Of a stretch of DNA of 64,000 nt, positions 1 through 8,839 are shown in pieces. Both the position numbers and the translations under genes were made by a program. Below the pieces are notes generated by a model. It did no database searches. It worked only from the letters and a program-made list of their open reading frames with translations, and was not told where the DNA came from. The DNA lies in assembly GCA_963844575.1 (NCBI GenBank), contig CAWJOU010000005.1, positions 1,922,001 to 1,986,000 on the forward strand, given 5' to 3'. This stretch comes from DASZUK01 sp963844575 (GTDB taxonomy: Bacteria; Actinomycetota; Acidimicrobiia; Acidimicrobiales; RAAP-2). Within the stretch, counting starts at the first letter, position 1. Every line of letters starts with the position of its first letter.

Positions 1-569
1 TGACGCTGCCGTGGCTCGCCGACCACGGCATCCACGCCGTCGTCGGCACGACCGGGCTCGGACCGACCGACCTGCGCGACCTGGCCGGCCGGTTCGACGG
101 CGCCCGGGCCAATGCGGTCGTCGCCGCCAACTTCGCCATCGGCGCCGTGCTGCTCATGCGGTTCTGCGAGCTGGCCGCCCCGTTCATGGACGGCGTCGAG
201 GTCATCGAGCTCCACCACGACCAGAAGCGCGATGCGCCGTCGGGGACGGCGATGCACACCGCGGCCCGCATCGCCGCCGCCCGGGACGCCGCCGGTGCCG
301 GCCCGCTCCCGCCGGACCCGACGACCGAGACCGTCGTCCCGGGCGCCCGGGGTGGCGAGGCCGCCGGCGGCGTCCGGATCCACTCGGTGCGCCTGCCCGG
401 GCTCGTCGCCCACGAGGAGGTCGTCTTCGGCGCCCTCGGCCAGAGCCTGACCGTCCGCCACGACTCGTACGACCGGCGCTCGTTCATGCCCGGCGTCCTG
501 CTCGCGGTCCGCCGCGTGCCGGACCGGCCGGGCCTGACGGTCGGCCTCGAGCCCCTGCTGGGGTTCTGA
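1..569 (+). CDS. dapB: 4-hydroxy-tetrahydrodipicolinate reductase DapB, 5' end outside window
   Basis: DapB reduces hydroxy-tetrahydrodipicolinate to tetrahydrodipicolinate with NAD(P)H in the cytoplasmic lysine/diaminopimelate pathway. Only the C-terminal part is present, read in frame 3 from the window edge. Visible family marks are the nucleotide-loop motif VVGTTGL, the segment AANFAIGAVL (family usually APNFAIG), the catalytic/substrate motif ELHHDQKRDAPSGTA, and a C-terminal block ending HDSYDRRSFMPGVLLAVR. The gene ends at a TGA and a TetR-type gene starts 17 nt later. Identification rests on these motifs and on the nearby dapA. Confidence is high for the family; the start is not visible. 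Confidence 0.95.
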   Translation, partial: TLPWLADHGIHAVVGTTGLGPTDLRDLAGRFDGARANAVVAANFAIGAVLLMRFCELAAPFMDGVEVIELHHDQKRDAPSGTAMHTAARIAAARDAAGAGPLPPDPTTETVVPGARGGEAAGGVRIHSVRLPGLVAHEEVVFGALGQSLTVRHDSYDRRSFMPGVLLAVRRVPDRPGLTVGLEPLLGF

Positions 570-586
570 CCCCGAGCCCGGTCCCG

Positions 587-1165
587 ATGGTCGCCGAGCC
601 GGACACCCGCGAGCGGATCCTGCAGGCCACCTACGACTGCGTCGCCCGTTGGGGGCTGGCGAAGACGACCGTCGAGGACGCGGCCCGCCAGGCCGGCGTC
701 TCCCGGGCCACCGTCTACCGCTACTTCCCCGGCGGCCGCGAGGAGCTCGTCAGCGCGGTCGTCGCCTGGGAGCACGCCCGGTTCTTCGCCCGCCTCTACG
801 ACGAGGTGCGCGCCGCCGAGTCGCTCGAAGAGGTGATGGAGCGCGGCCTGGCGTTCGCCCACCGGGCGATCCGCGAGCACGAGGTGCTCCAGCGGATCCT
901 CCAGACCGAGCCGGACGTGCTCTTGCCCAAGCTGACGGTCGAGAGCACCGGCACCGCCGAGGTGATCGCCGACTTCCTCGAGCCGTACCTCGCCCGCCAC
1001 CAGCTCGCGCCTGGGGTCGACGTCGCCGAGGCCGCCGACTTCCTGGCCCGGATGGTCCTCTCGTACATCGCGTCGGCCGGCCGGTGGGACCTCGACGATC
1101 CCGACCAGGTGGCCCGGCTCGTCCGGGCCGAGCTGTTGGCCGGGATCGTCCCGCCGGGCGGATGA
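587..1165 (+). CDS. TetR/AcrR-family transcriptional regulator
   Basis: A 192-residue TetR-like DNA-binding repressor. The N-terminal helix-turn-helix is typical: TRERILQATYDCVARWG leads into TTVEDAARQAGVSRATVYRY, followed by a helical ligand-binding domain with no recognisable effector. I chose the ATG at 587 because it places the HTH about 10 residues from the N-terminus, normal for the family; the open frame extends upstream only as a shadow of dapB. Its stop overlaps the next gene's ATG (ATGA at 1162-1165), so it is probably co-translated with the small membrane protein that follows. A second TetR gene at 1738 has a similar HTH, suggesting an old duplication. The ligand is unknown. Confidence 0.88.
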   Translation: MVAEPDTRERILQATYDCVARWGLAKTTVEDAARQAGVSRATVYRYFPGGREELVSAVVAWEHARFFARLYDEVRAAESLEEVMERGLAFAHRAIREHEVLQRILQTEPDVLLPKLTVESTGTAEVIADFLEPYLARHQLAPGVDVAEAADFLARMVLSYIASAGRWDLDDPDQVARLVRAELLAGIVPPGG

Positions 1166-1665
1166 CACCCGCTCGGACGGGGCCGGTTCCCGCGTGGGTC
1201 GTCGACGGCCTGGTCGCCGGGGCCGTCGCCGGCGTCGTCAGCGGCCTGCCGTCGACCGTGGCGGCCGTCCGGCAGGGCACGGGCCTGCTGACCGCCACCC
1301 GGGCGGCCGGCACGTTGCTCGGGCGACCGACCGCGGGGCGCGGCGCGGCCGCCCACGTCGCGCTCTCGCTCGGCTGGGGCGTCGTCCTCTCCGGGTTGCG
1401 GCCCCATCGGGGGGCGGTGGGCGACGTCGCCGACCGACCTCCGGTCGACGCACCAGCCGACGTGGCCGCCGGTCGAGGGACCGACCTGGTGGCCGGCGCG
1501 CTGGCCGGGGTGGTCGCCGGCGCGGCCATCGCCGCCGTCGACCTGGTCATGGTCGGCCGCCGGATCCCGGCCATCCGCCGCCTGCCGCAACGCTCCCAGT
1601 GGCTCGACCACCTGCTCTTCGGCGCCGTCGTCGGGGTCGTCCTGGCCCGACGGTCGAAGAAGTAG
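1162..1665 (+). CDS. small hydrophobic membrane protein, unknown function
   Basis: A 167-residue protein of no recognised family. It is rich in Gly, Ala and Val, with predicted membrane stretches near residues 13-32 (WVVDGLVAGAVAGVVSGLP), 62-80, 107-127 and 145-160, and it ends in a basic tail, RRSKK. The start overlaps the stop of the preceding TetR gene by 4 nt (ATGA), so the two are almost certainly one transcription unit and the membrane protein may be what that regulator controls. It could be a small permease-like or stress membrane protein, but nothing in the sequence decides this. The gene is supported by coupling and hydrophobic pattern rather than homology. Confidence 0.7.
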   Translation: MTPARTGPVPAWVVDGLVAGAVAGVVSGLPSTVAAVRQGTGLLTATRAAGTLLGRPTAGRGAAAHVALSLGWGVVLSGLRPHRGAVGDVADRPPVDAPADVAAGRGTDLVAGALAGVVAGAAIAAVDLVMVGRRIPAIRRLPQRSQWLDHLLFGAVVGVVLARRSKK

Positions 1666-1700
1666 CCGGCCGGGCCCCGTGGCGGGGCCGACCGAGCCCG

Positions 1701-1734
1701 TTGACAATGAGACAATTTCCGCCATACTGTTTCA
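1701..1734 (+). promoter_or_regulatory. promoter and likely autoregulatory operator of the second TetR gene
   Basis: TTGACA (1701-1706) and CATACT (1723-1728), 16 bp apart, look like a sigma70-type promoter. An inverted repeat, TGAGACA at 1708-1714 and TGTTTCA at 1728-1734 (6 of 7 positions paired), overlaps the spacer and the -10 box, where a bound repressor would block polymerase. The GTG start of the TetR gene is only 3 nt beyond it, so the transcript would be leaderless or nearly so. The operator role is inferred from position and symmetry. Confidence 0.6.
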
Positions 1735-1737
1735 GTA

Positions 1738-2457
1738 GTGGCACAGGCAGGAGTCGTCCGGGTGGCCGATGGCCGACCGTCGGCGACGATCCGCCGGCTC
1801 GGGACCGACGACCGGTCCTCGCAACGGGTCCGGATCGTCGACGCCGCCCTGCGCTGCCTCGCCCGGCAGGGCACGGCGAAGACGACGGTCGACGACATCG
1901 CCCGGGGAGCCGGCCTATCGCGAGCGACGCTCTACCGGACGTTCTCGGACGGCAAAGACGGCGTCCTGCACGCGGTCGTCGAGACCGAGACGGCCCGCCT
2001 GTTCTCGGACCTGGCGGTGGCGATGGGCGAGGCCCGTGACCTCGAGGAGCTGCTGGTCGCCGGCATGACCGGCGCGGCTCGGACCCTCGCCGCCCACCCG
2101 GCCCTCCGGTACCTGCTGGCCTACGAGCCCGGTGTCGTCCTCCGGTACCTGGCCTTCGACCGGATGGACCGGGTCCTCGACGTCGCCAGCTCGTTCGCCG
2201 CCCCGTTCCTCGGCCGCTGGCTGGAGCCGGAGCCGGCGGTCCGGGCGGCCGAATGGGCGGTGCGGATCGTCGTGTCGTACCTGCAGTGCCCGAGGCCGGG
2301 CGCCGACCTGACCGACCGGGAGCAGACCCGGCGGCTCGTCGGCACGTTCGTGATCCCGGGCATCCAGGCGTTGCGGATGGCCGGCGCGCCTGGGGTGATG
2401 AGAGCAGGAGCGATTCGCCCGGCACCGAGCTGGGCGCCGGGTGACGGGGACCGATAG
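1738..2457 (+). CDS. TetR/AcrR-family transcriptional regulator, probably self-repressed
   Basis: A 239-residue TetR-like regulator. Residues about 30-70 form the HTH (RIVDAALRCLARQGTAKTT then IARGAGLSRATLYRTF), followed by an all-helical effector domain. The GTG at 1738 is preferred because a promoter ends about 10 nt before it and there is no Shine-Dalgarno, consistent with a leaderless message; an in-frame GTG at 1762 is the alternative. The palindrome at 1708-1734 lies across the promoter and suggests autorepression. It precedes, by 59 nt and on the same strand, a ferritin-like diiron protein, a plausible target. The last 30 residues are low complexity and may not be conserved. Confidence 0.87.
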   Translation: MAQAGVVRVADGRPSATIRRLGTDDRSSQRVRIVDAALRCLARQGTAKTTVDDIARGAGLSRATLYRTFSDGKDGVLHAVVETETARLFSDLAVAMGEARDLEELLVAGMTGAARTLAAHPALRYLLAYEPGVVLRYLAFDRMDRVLDVASSFAAPFLGRWLEPEPAVRAAEWAVRIVVSYLQCPRPGADLTDREQTRRLVGTFVIPGIQALRMAGAPGVMRAGAIRPAPSWAPGDGDR

Positions 2458-2516
2458 AGGGACGACAGGACGACCGGGACACTGGACGGAAGCAACAGAG
2501 GACGGAGCGTGCGGCG

Positions 2517-3671
2517 ATGACGACGACCAACGAACAGGACGCGATGCGGAGCAACCGGGACCTCATCGGCCGGGACCAGATCGGCGACCTCGAGGCGGTG
2601 CTCAGCGTCGTCGGCCGGCAGGAGTCGGACGGTCGCCATCTCGTCGACGACCCGTGCCCGGCCGAGTTCACGTGGGACTACGAGAAGGGCGCGAGGCCGA
2701 AGCTCGAGAAGCTCTACGAGAAGGCGAAGCGGGCGCAGTGGAACGGGACGACGGATCTGCCGTGGGACACCGAGGTCGACCAGGAGCGGGTCGCCGCGGC
2801 CAACCGGGAGGCGAACGGCGACGCGCTGCGCTGGGCCAACACCGACCTGTCGGGGACCGTGCTCGAGAAGTGGGACGAGCGCGACTGGCTCCGGCTCGGG
2901 ATGGAGAACCAGAACTGGATGCTCTCGCAGTTCATGCACGGCGAGCAGGGCGCGTTGCTGTGCACGGCCAAGATCGTCGAGACGGTGCCGTGGATCGACG
3001 CCAAGTACTACGCGGCCACCCAGGTCGTCGACGAGGCCCGGCACGTCGAGGTCTTCTCCCGCTACCTCGACGAGAAGCTGTCCGGCCACTACCCGCTCAA
3101 CGGCCATCTCGGGCTGCTGCTCGACGACATCATCGGCGACCGCCGCTGGGACATGACGTACCTCGGCATGCAGATCATGGTCGAGGGGCTCGCGCTGGCG
3201 GCGTTCGGTTTCATCCAGTCGCTGACGACCGAGCCGCTGCTCAAGCAGCTGCTGCGCTACGTGATGGCCGACGAGGCCCGGCACGTCGCCTTCGGCGTCT
3301 TGAGCCTGCAGGAGTACTACCAGGGACTGACCGCCACCGAGCTGCGCGAGCGCCAGGAGTTCGCGTTCGAGGCGGCGGTCCGCATGAAGGACCGCATGCT
3401 CATGCAGGAGGTCTGGGAGCGCCTCGAGGTGCCGAAGGACGACGTCGTCAAGGTGCTCTCGCAGGCGCCCGAGCGCGACGACTTCCAGATCCTGCTGTTC
3501 TCCAAGATCGTCCCCAACCTGAAGAAGCTCGGCCTGCTCGACGCGGCCGACGGTTGGCTGCGGGAGAAGTTCACCGAGATGGGCGTGATCGCCTTCGAGG
3601 ACCTCTCCGACTCGACCGAGGACGCCGACGCCTTCGCCGACGGCTCGCCGGTCGAGCGCCGGGTGGCCTGA
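2517..3671 (+). CDS. ferritin-like diiron-carboxylate protein
   Basis: A 384-residue cytoplasmic protein with the full six-ligand signature of a four-helix-bundle diiron enzyme: E143 (HGEQGA), E173 and H176 (DEARHVEVF), E223 (VEGLA), E253 and H256 (DEARHVAFG). The two EXXH pairs separated by about 80 residues are typical of ribonucleotide-reductase-R2-like, AurF-like and desaturase-like oxygenases; I cannot say which reaction it performs. The first 60 residues precede the bundle. The ATG at 2517 follows a weak purine stretch (GGACGGAGC). It lies downstream of a TetR regulator and upstream of dapA. A second, shorter diiron protein occurs at 35096-35893. An O2-dependent oxygenase or oxidase is the safest description. 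Confidence 0.85.
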   Translation: MTTTNEQDAMRSNRDLIGRDQIGDLEAVLSVVGRQESDGRHLVDDPCPAEFTWDYEKGARPKLEKLYEKAKRAQWNGTTDLPWDTEVDQERVAAANREANGDALRWANTDLSGTVLEKWDERDWLRLGMENQNWMLSQFMHGEQGALLCTAKIVETVPWIDAKYYAATQVVDEARHVEVFSRYLDEKLSGHYPLNGHLGLLLDDIIGDRRWDMTYLGMQIMVEGLALAAFGFIQSLTTEPLLKQLLRYVMADEARHVAFGVLSLQEYYQGLTATELRERQEFAFEAAVRMKDRMLMQEVWERLEVPKDDVVKVLSQAPERDDFQILLFSKIVPNLKKLGLLDAADGWLREKFTEMGVIAFEDLSDSTEDADAFADGSPVERRVA

Positions 3672-3742
3672 GCTGGACCCCCGCCGAAGCCGCGGCCACT
3701 GCTCGGCCCCCGTGGCAGTGGCTGCTTGGTAACCTGACCCGG

Positions 3743-4663
3743 ATGCCACCCCCCCGGTTCGGTGCCGTGATGACGGCGATGGTGACGCCGTTCGACGCGG
3801 CCGGGCGGCTCGACGTGGACGCCGCGGTCGTCCTCGCCCGCTGGCTCGTCGACCACGGCAGTGACGGCCTCGTCCTGGCCGGGACGACCGGCGAGGGACC
3901 GGTCCTGACCGACGCCGAGCGGGTCGACCTCTGGCGGGCGGTGGCCGACGCGGTGACCGTGCCGGTCCTCGCCGGCGCCGGGACGAACGACACGCGGCAC
4001 TCGATCGAGCTGACGAAGGCCGCCACCGCGGCCGGCGTCGACGGCGTCCTCGTCGTCACGCCGTACTACAGCCGCCCGTCCCAGACAGGCCTCTTCGGCC
4101 ACTTCGCGGCGGTTGCCGCGGCGACCGATCTCCCGGTCGTCCTCTACGACATCCCGATCCGCAGCGGCCGCCGGATCGCCCAGGCCACGCTGCTGCGGCT
4201 GCTCGACCACGCGCCGAACGTCGTCGCGGTCAAGGACGCGACCGGCGACCCGGTCGGGTCGGCCCGGCTGCTCTGCCACACCCACGACGGCTTCGAGCTC
4301 TACTCCGGTGACGACGCCCTGACGCTGCCCCTGCTGGCGGTGGGCGCGGTCGGGCTGGTCAGCGTCGCCTCGCACTGGGCCGGGTCGGAGCTCGGGCAGA
4401 TGATCGCCGCCCACGGCAGTGGCGACGTCGCGGCGGCCCGTCACCTGAACGCCCGGCTCGTCGAGTCGTACGACTTCGAGTCGTCCGAGGAGTTCCCGAA
4501 CCCGCTCCCGGCCAAAGCGGCGTGCCGGGCTCTCGGCCTCGCGGTCGGGCAGTGCCGGGCACCGATGGGGGCGGCGCCGCCCGAGCTCGACGGCGAGGCC
4601 CACCGCGTCCTCATGCGCCTCGGGGCGTTCGACGCCCCGCGGGTAGGCGGTCCGGTTGCCTGA
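3743..4663 (+). CDS. dapA: 4-hydroxy-tetrahydrodipicolinate synthase DapA
   Basis: DapA condenses pyruvate with aspartate semialdehyde, the first committed step of lysine/diaminopimelate synthesis. The 306-residue length is normal. It shows LAGTTGEGPVLTDAE (Thr48, Thr49), TPYYSRPSQTGL, VLYDIPIRSG with Tyr135 (YDIP replaces the usual YNIP), and the Schiff-base lysine K164 in VVAVKDATGD. The ATG at 3743 is supported by the N-terminal block FGAVMTAMVTPF and by TAACCT 7 nt upstream (3730-3735), a leaderless-type -10, with no Shine-Dalgarno. The frame overlaps the following RNase J gene by 8 nt, so the two are likely co-transcribed, an arrangement seen in other actinobacteria. Confidence 0.96.
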   Translation: MPPPRFGAVMTAMVTPFDAAGRLDVDAAVVLARWLVDHGSDGLVLAGTTGEGPVLTDAERVDLWRAVADAVTVPVLAGAGTNDTRHSIELTKAATAAGVDGVLVVTPYYSRPSQTGLFGHFAAVAAATDLPVVLYDIPIRSGRRIAQATLLRLLDHAPNVVAVKDATGDPVGSARLLCHTHDGFELYSGDDALTLPLLAVGAVGLVSVASHWAGSELGQMIAAHGSGDVAAARHLNARLVESYDFESSEEFPNPLPAKAACRALGLAVGQCRAPMGAAPPELDGEAHRVLMRLGAFDAPRVGGPVA

Positions 4664-6449
4664 GCCCAAGGACGCGCCGCAGCCGCCGGCGAACCGGCGC
4701 CAGCGTCGGAAGAAGAGCGGAGCGCCGGCCGGGGACGCCGCCGGACAGCCCGCCGGGAAGACGTCCGGAAGCCCCGCCGGAGCCGCCGAGGCCGAGCCGG
4801 TCCGCGTTGTCTTCCTCGGCGGCCTCGGCGAGATCGGCCGGAACTGCGCGTGCATCGAGGTCGACGGCCGGATCCTCGTCCTCGACTGCGGGATCATGTT
4901 CCCCGACGCCGACATGCCCGGCGTCGACCTCGTCCTCCCCGACTTCTCGTACCTGCGGGAGAACGCGGACCGCGTCGACGGCGTCGTGCTCACCCACGGG
5001 CACGAGGACCACACCGGCGGGCTGGCGTTCTTGCTGCGCGACCTGGCCGTCCCGATCTACGGCTCGGCCTTCTCGCTCGGCCTGGCCCGCAACCGGATCG
5101 ACGAGGCCGGGCTGGCCGACCGGGCGCAGTACATCACCGTCACCGACGGCGAGCGCCGCCGTATCGGGCCGTGCGACGTCGAGTTCATCCCGGTCACCCA
5201 CTCGGTGCCCCACGCGTTCGCCGTTGCCTTCCACACCCCCCAGGGTGTTCTCCTGCACTCCGGCGACTTCAAGCTCGACCTGCTCCCGGTCGACGGCCGG
5301 CGGACCGACCTGGCCCGGATCGGCGCCCTCGCGGCCGGCCCGGGCGTCCGCCTGCTGCTGGCCGACTCGACGAACGCCGAGGAACCCGGCTTCACGCCGT
5401 CGGAGAGCACCGTCGGCGTGACGATGCGCCGAGTCTTCGTGGCCGCCGCCGGCCACCGGGTCGTCGTCGCCTGCTTCGCCAGCCACATCCACCGGGTCCA
5501 GCAGGTCATCGACGCCGCGGTGGCCAGCGGGCGACGGGTGGCCACGCTCGGCCGGTCGATGGGCAAGAACGTCGACCTCGCCGTCCGCCTCGGCATCCTG
5601 TCGATCCCGGACGGCACGCTCATCGACATCGACGACGTCGACCGGCTCTCCGACGGGCAGATCTGCGTCATCTCGACCGGTTCCCAGGGCGAGCCGATGT
5701 CGGCGCTCTCGTTGATGGCGACCGGCGACAACAAACGGTTCCACATCGAGGACGGCGACGTCGTCGTCATCAGCGCCCACCCGATCCCCGGCAACGAATG
5801 GTCGGTCGGCCGGGTCATCGACGACCTCTACCGCCGCGGCGCGAAGGTCATCCATTCGGGGGCCGAGGCCGTCCACGTCAGCGGGCACGCCCGGCAGGGC
5901 GAGCTGCAGACGTTGCTGTCGGTGGCCCGACCGGACACGTTCGTCCCGGTGCACGGTGAGTACCGCCACATGGTCCACCACGCGGCCCTCGCCCGGTCGA
6001 TGGGCGTCCCCGACGACCAGGTGCTGCTGTGCGAGGACGGCGACGCCGTCCGCCTCGACGCCGACGGCCTCCACCGCGACGGCGCCGTTCCGGCCGGCTA
6101 CCTCTACGTCGACGGCACCGTCGGCGACGTCGGCCACGGCGTCCTGCGCGATCGCAAGCTGCTCTCCGAAGAAGGCGTCGTCATGGTCGTCGCCACCGTC
6201 GACCTCCACCGCAAAGCGCTGAGCGGGAGCCCGGAGATCGCCACCAAGGGCTGGGTCTACGCCCCCGAGGCCGAAGAGCTCCTCGACGAGGCCAGCCAGG
6301 TCGTCGCCGATGCCCTCGTCCAGGCCATGAGCGACGGCGCTCGGGACGTCGACGTCCTCGGTCGCCACGCCCGCAAAGCCCTCGGCAAGCTGGTCGGCGA
6401 CCGGACGCGGCGGCGGCCGATGATCGTCCCGATCATCATGGCCGTCTGA
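4656..6449 (+). CDS. rnj: ribonuclease J
   Basis: RNase J is a cytoplasmic metallo-beta-lactamase/beta-CASP nuclease with endo- and 5'-3' exonuclease activity in mRNA decay and rRNA maturation. The metal motif HGHEDH is at residues 114-119, after VFLGGLGEIGRN; beta-CASP motifs follow, including CFASHIHRVQQ and the HVSGHA loop, then a C-terminal RNase J domain. The protein is 597 residues with a basic, probably disordered N-terminus (about 1-48) ending before the catalytic core. The start appears to be TTG at 4656, overlapping dapA by 8 nt, because no ATG or GTG lies between it and the conserved core. Translational coupling to dapA is likely. Confidence 0.94.
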   Translation: MPEPKDAPQPPANRRQRRKKSGAPAGDAAGQPAGKTSGSPAGAAEAEPVRVVFLGGLGEIGRNCACIEVDGRILVLDCGIMFPDADMPGVDLVLPDFSYLRENADRVDGVVLTHGHEDHTGGLAFLLRDLAVPIYGSAFSLGLARNRIDEAGLADRAQYITVTDGERRRIGPCDVEFIPVTHSVPHAFAVAFHTPQGVLLHSGDFKLDLLPVDGRRTDLARIGALAAGPGVRLLLADSTNAEEPGFTPSESTVGVTMRRVFVAAAGHRVVVACFASHIHRVQQVIDAAVASGRRVATLGRSMGKNVDLAVRLGILSIPDGTLIDIDDVDRLSDGQICVISTGSQGEPMSALSLMATGDNKRFHIEDGDVVVISAHPIPGNEWSVGRVIDDLYRRGAKVIHSGAEAVHVSGHARQGELQTLLSVARPDTFVPVHGEYRHMVHHAALARSMGVPDDQVLLCEDGDAVRLDADGLHRDGAVPAGYLYVDGTVGDVGHGVLRDRKLLSEEGVVMVVATVDLHRKALSGSPEIATKGWVYAPEAEELLDEASQVVADALVQAMSDGARDVDVLGRHARKALGKLVGDRTRRRPMIVPIIMAV

Positions 6450-6501
6450 TCCGAGCCGCCGGCGATCGAGCCGACGCCCGATCACTCATTCGGCCCGGGG
6501 C

Positions 6502-7299
6502 TCAGTCCTTCGTCGGCTCGCCGTGGGCGGCGTTGGCGACGCCGAGCCGCCAGTACGCCTTGGGGGAGAGCTGGTCCGGTTCGAGGCCCCGCCCGGTCAA
6601 CGCCTGGCGCATCGCCGCCACCGTTCGCAGCTCGCCGGCCAGGTAACCGTGGCCACGGCCGGCCGGGAGGTCGACCGCGGTGACCGCGTCGACCAGCGCC
6701 GTGCCGTGCCCCGGCTCGGTCGTCCCCCGGTGGAGCCACGTCAGCCGGCAGTCCGCCGCGGTGTCCAGCGCCTGCTCCTCCTCCGGGCCGGCCACCTCGA
6801 GGACGACGACCGCGGTCGTCGCGGCCGGGAGCGCCTCGACCATGGCGAACGTCGCCGGGATGGCCGACTCGTCGCCGGCGAAGAGGTGCCAGTCCATATC
6901 CGCGGCGAGCGTGATCTTGCCCCGCGGACCGATCGCCTCGACGGTGTCGCCGGGCTGGACGGCCGCGGCCCACCGGGCGCCCGGGCCGTCACCGTGGAGG
7001 ACGATCTCGAGGTCGATCGTGCCGACGGCGCGGTCGAGGCGGCGGACCGTGTACCGGCGCCGGAAGTGCTGCTCCGGGCCGTCCGGGACCGCGACCATGA
7101 AGTCCTGGCCGGGATCGATCTCGAGCTGGTCGAGCCCGTCGGCCGTGAGGCGGATCCGCCACATCGCCGGGGTCACCGGCCCGGCTTCGACGACGGTCAA
7201 CGGCCAGGCGGTGACGCCGGGGAGCCGGGCCAGCAGGGCCGACGTCTCCAGCCCGCCACCGCGGGGATCGGGGTTGGCGGGAACAGGTGCGTTCGTCAT
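6502..7299 (-). CDS. siderophore-interacting protein (FAD-dependent ferric-chelate reductase family)
   Basis: A 265-residue ViuB/SIP-like flavoprotein that would reduce or release iron from ferric siderophores in the cytoplasm using NAD(P)H. The FAD-binding motif RRYTVRR sits near residue 86, IGPRGKITLAAD and GDESAIPA mark the flavin/NAD domains, and the C-terminal GHGYLAGELRTVAAMR and KAYWRLG are characteristic. The ATG overlaps the stop of the upstream MFS gene (ATGA at 7296-7299), so the two are co-translated; together they suggest export of a siderophore or iron-related compound and its reductive recycling. The gene is convergent with rnj. Confidence 0.9.
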   Translation of the reverse strand: MTNAPVPANPDPRGGGLETSALLARLPGVTAWPLTVVEAGPVTPAMWRIRLTADGLDQLEIDPGQDFMVAVPDGPEQHFRRRYTVRRLDRAVGTIDLEIVLHGDGPGARWAAAVQPGDTVEAIGPRGKITLAADMDWHLFAGDESAIPATFAMVEALPAATTAVVVLEVAGPEEEQALDTAADCRLTWLHRGTTEPGHGTALVDAVTAVDLPAGRGHGYLAGELRTVAAMRQALTGRGLEPDQLSPKAYWRLGVANAAHGEPTKD

Positions 7300-8828
7300 G
7301 CCGGGTCGAGCGTACCGGCCCGTTCCGGGCCGCCGGCCGGGACGGCATTGGGCGCGGGGCCCGAGGCCACGTCGGGGGTTCCCGCCCTGGCCCGGGCGGA
7401 AGTCGGTACGAAGAGGCTGATGAGGAAGCCCACCGCCGTCAGGCCGCACGCCACCGCGAACGCCCGGCCGTAGCCCGACGCCAGGGCGTCCTGCGTCTGC
7501 ACCCCGCTGTGCACGAGGTGGTTGGTATGGCTGGTTGCCACCGTCGCCAGCGCGGCGAGCCCGATCGAGCCGCCGACCTGTCGTGAGGTGTTCAGCACCC
7601 CTGACGCCAGCCCGGCCTCCCGCCGGTCGACCCCCGTCGTGCCCGCTGCGGCCAGTGGCGTGAAGAGCACGCCCAGGGCCAGCGAGACCAACATCCCGCC
7701 GCCGAAGACGACTGTCCAGTACCCGTGGCTGGACCCGATCTGGGTCAGCCACCCGAAACCGACCGCCGCCATCAACGTGCCGATCTGCATCAACCGGCGC
7801 GGGCCCAGCCGAGGCAGCAGCCGAGAGCTGACCTGCGCCCCGACCATGATGATCACCCCCATCGGGGCGAAGGCCAACCCCGCCCGCAGGGCGCTGTAGC
7901 CGAGCACGTTCTGGAGGAACAGTGAGAGGAAGTACCACATCGAGAAGAACCCGGCCCCGACGAGCATCATGACGAGATTGGCGGTCGTCACCCAGCGGGA
8001 GCGGAACAGCCGGAGCGGGACGAGCGGCGTGCCGGACATCTTCAGCTGCGACAGCAAGAACGCGCCCAGCAGGACGACGGCGATGGCCAGCGTCCCGAGG
8101 GTCCGGGCCGATCCCCACGCGTACTCGTCGGTGTTCACGATGGCGTACACCAGCACCGCCAGGCCCAGCGTCGCCAGGACCGCGCCGACGACGTCCAGCC
8201 GTTCGCCGGCCTGGCGACGGCGGGACTCGGTCAGGTAGGCGAACGCGCCCAGCAGGGTGACCGCGGCGATCGGGACGTTGACGAACAGGACCCAACGCCA
8301 GCTCAGCTCCGACGTCAGCACACCGCCGAGGACGACGCCGGCCGCGCCGCCGGCGCCGCCCATGGCGCTCCACAGGCCGAGCGCCTTGGCCAGCCGGGCG
8401 CCGGAGAAGGTCGTCACGATGATCGTCAGCGTCGCCGGCGACAGGAACGCTCCACCCACGCCCTGGACGGCCCGGGCCGCGGTCAGCCACGTCGATGTCT
8501 GGGCGAAGCCGCCGATCAGGCTGGCCGACGCGAACAGCACCAGGCCGAACATGTAGACCCGCCGCCGTCCGTACAGGTCGGCCGCCCGACCGCCGAGCAG
8601 CAGGAAACCGGCGAACGTCAGCACGTACGCGTTGACGACCCACTGCAGACCCGTCGGGCTGTAGTGGAGGGCTCGACCGATCGACGGAAGGGCGACGTTG
8701 ACGATCGAGACGTCCAGGATGACCATGAACTGCGCGATGCACGCCAGCGCCAGGACCATCCGATCGTGTCGGTGGTCGGGCTCACCGGGCGGGAGGTCGG
8801 GGATCGACGCAGGAGTATCGGTGTCCAT
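7296..8828 (-). CDS. MFS exporter, DHA2 (14-TM) family
   Basis: A 510-residue proton-driven drug/metabolite exporter. The family motifs are present: LDVSIVNVALP in TM1, GGRAADLYGRRR (motif A) between TM2 and TM3, and GLWSAMGGAGGAAGVVLGG (motif C, marking an antiporter). About 14 membrane segments are visible. The start at 8828 lies 11 nt after the stop of the radical SAM gene on the same strand, and the 3' end overlaps the siderophore-interacting protein by 4 nt, so all three may form one operon beneath the SOS box at 10447-10460. TAAGCT lies 8 nt before the ATG and could be an extra leaderless promoter. The substrate is unknown. Confidence 0.92.
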   Translation of the reverse strand: MDTDTPASIPDLPPGEPDHRHDRMVLALACIAQFMVILDVSIVNVALPSIGRALHYSPTGLQWVVNAYVLTFAGFLLLGGRAADLYGRRRVYMFGLVLFASASLIGGFAQTSTWLTAARAVQGVGGAFLSPATLTIIVTTFSGARLAKALGLWSAMGGAGGAAGVVLGGVLTSELSWRWVLFVNVPIAAVTLLGAFAYLTESRRRQAGERLDVVGAVLATLGLAVLVYAIVNTDEYAWGSARTLGTLAIAVVLLGAFLLSQLKMSGTPLVPLRLFRSRWVTTANLVMMLVGAGFFSMWYFLSLFLQNVLGYSALRAGLAFAPMGVIIMVGAQVSSRLLPRLGPRRLMQIGTLMAAVGFGWLTQIGSSHGYWTVVFGGGMLVSLALGVLFTPLAAAGTTGVDRREAGLASGVLNTSRQVGGSIGLAALATVATSHTNHLVHSGVQTQDALASGYGRAFAVACGLTAVGFLISLFVPTSARARAGTPDVASGPAPNAVPAGGPERAGTLDPA

Positions 8829-8839
8829 TGCGACGCAGC

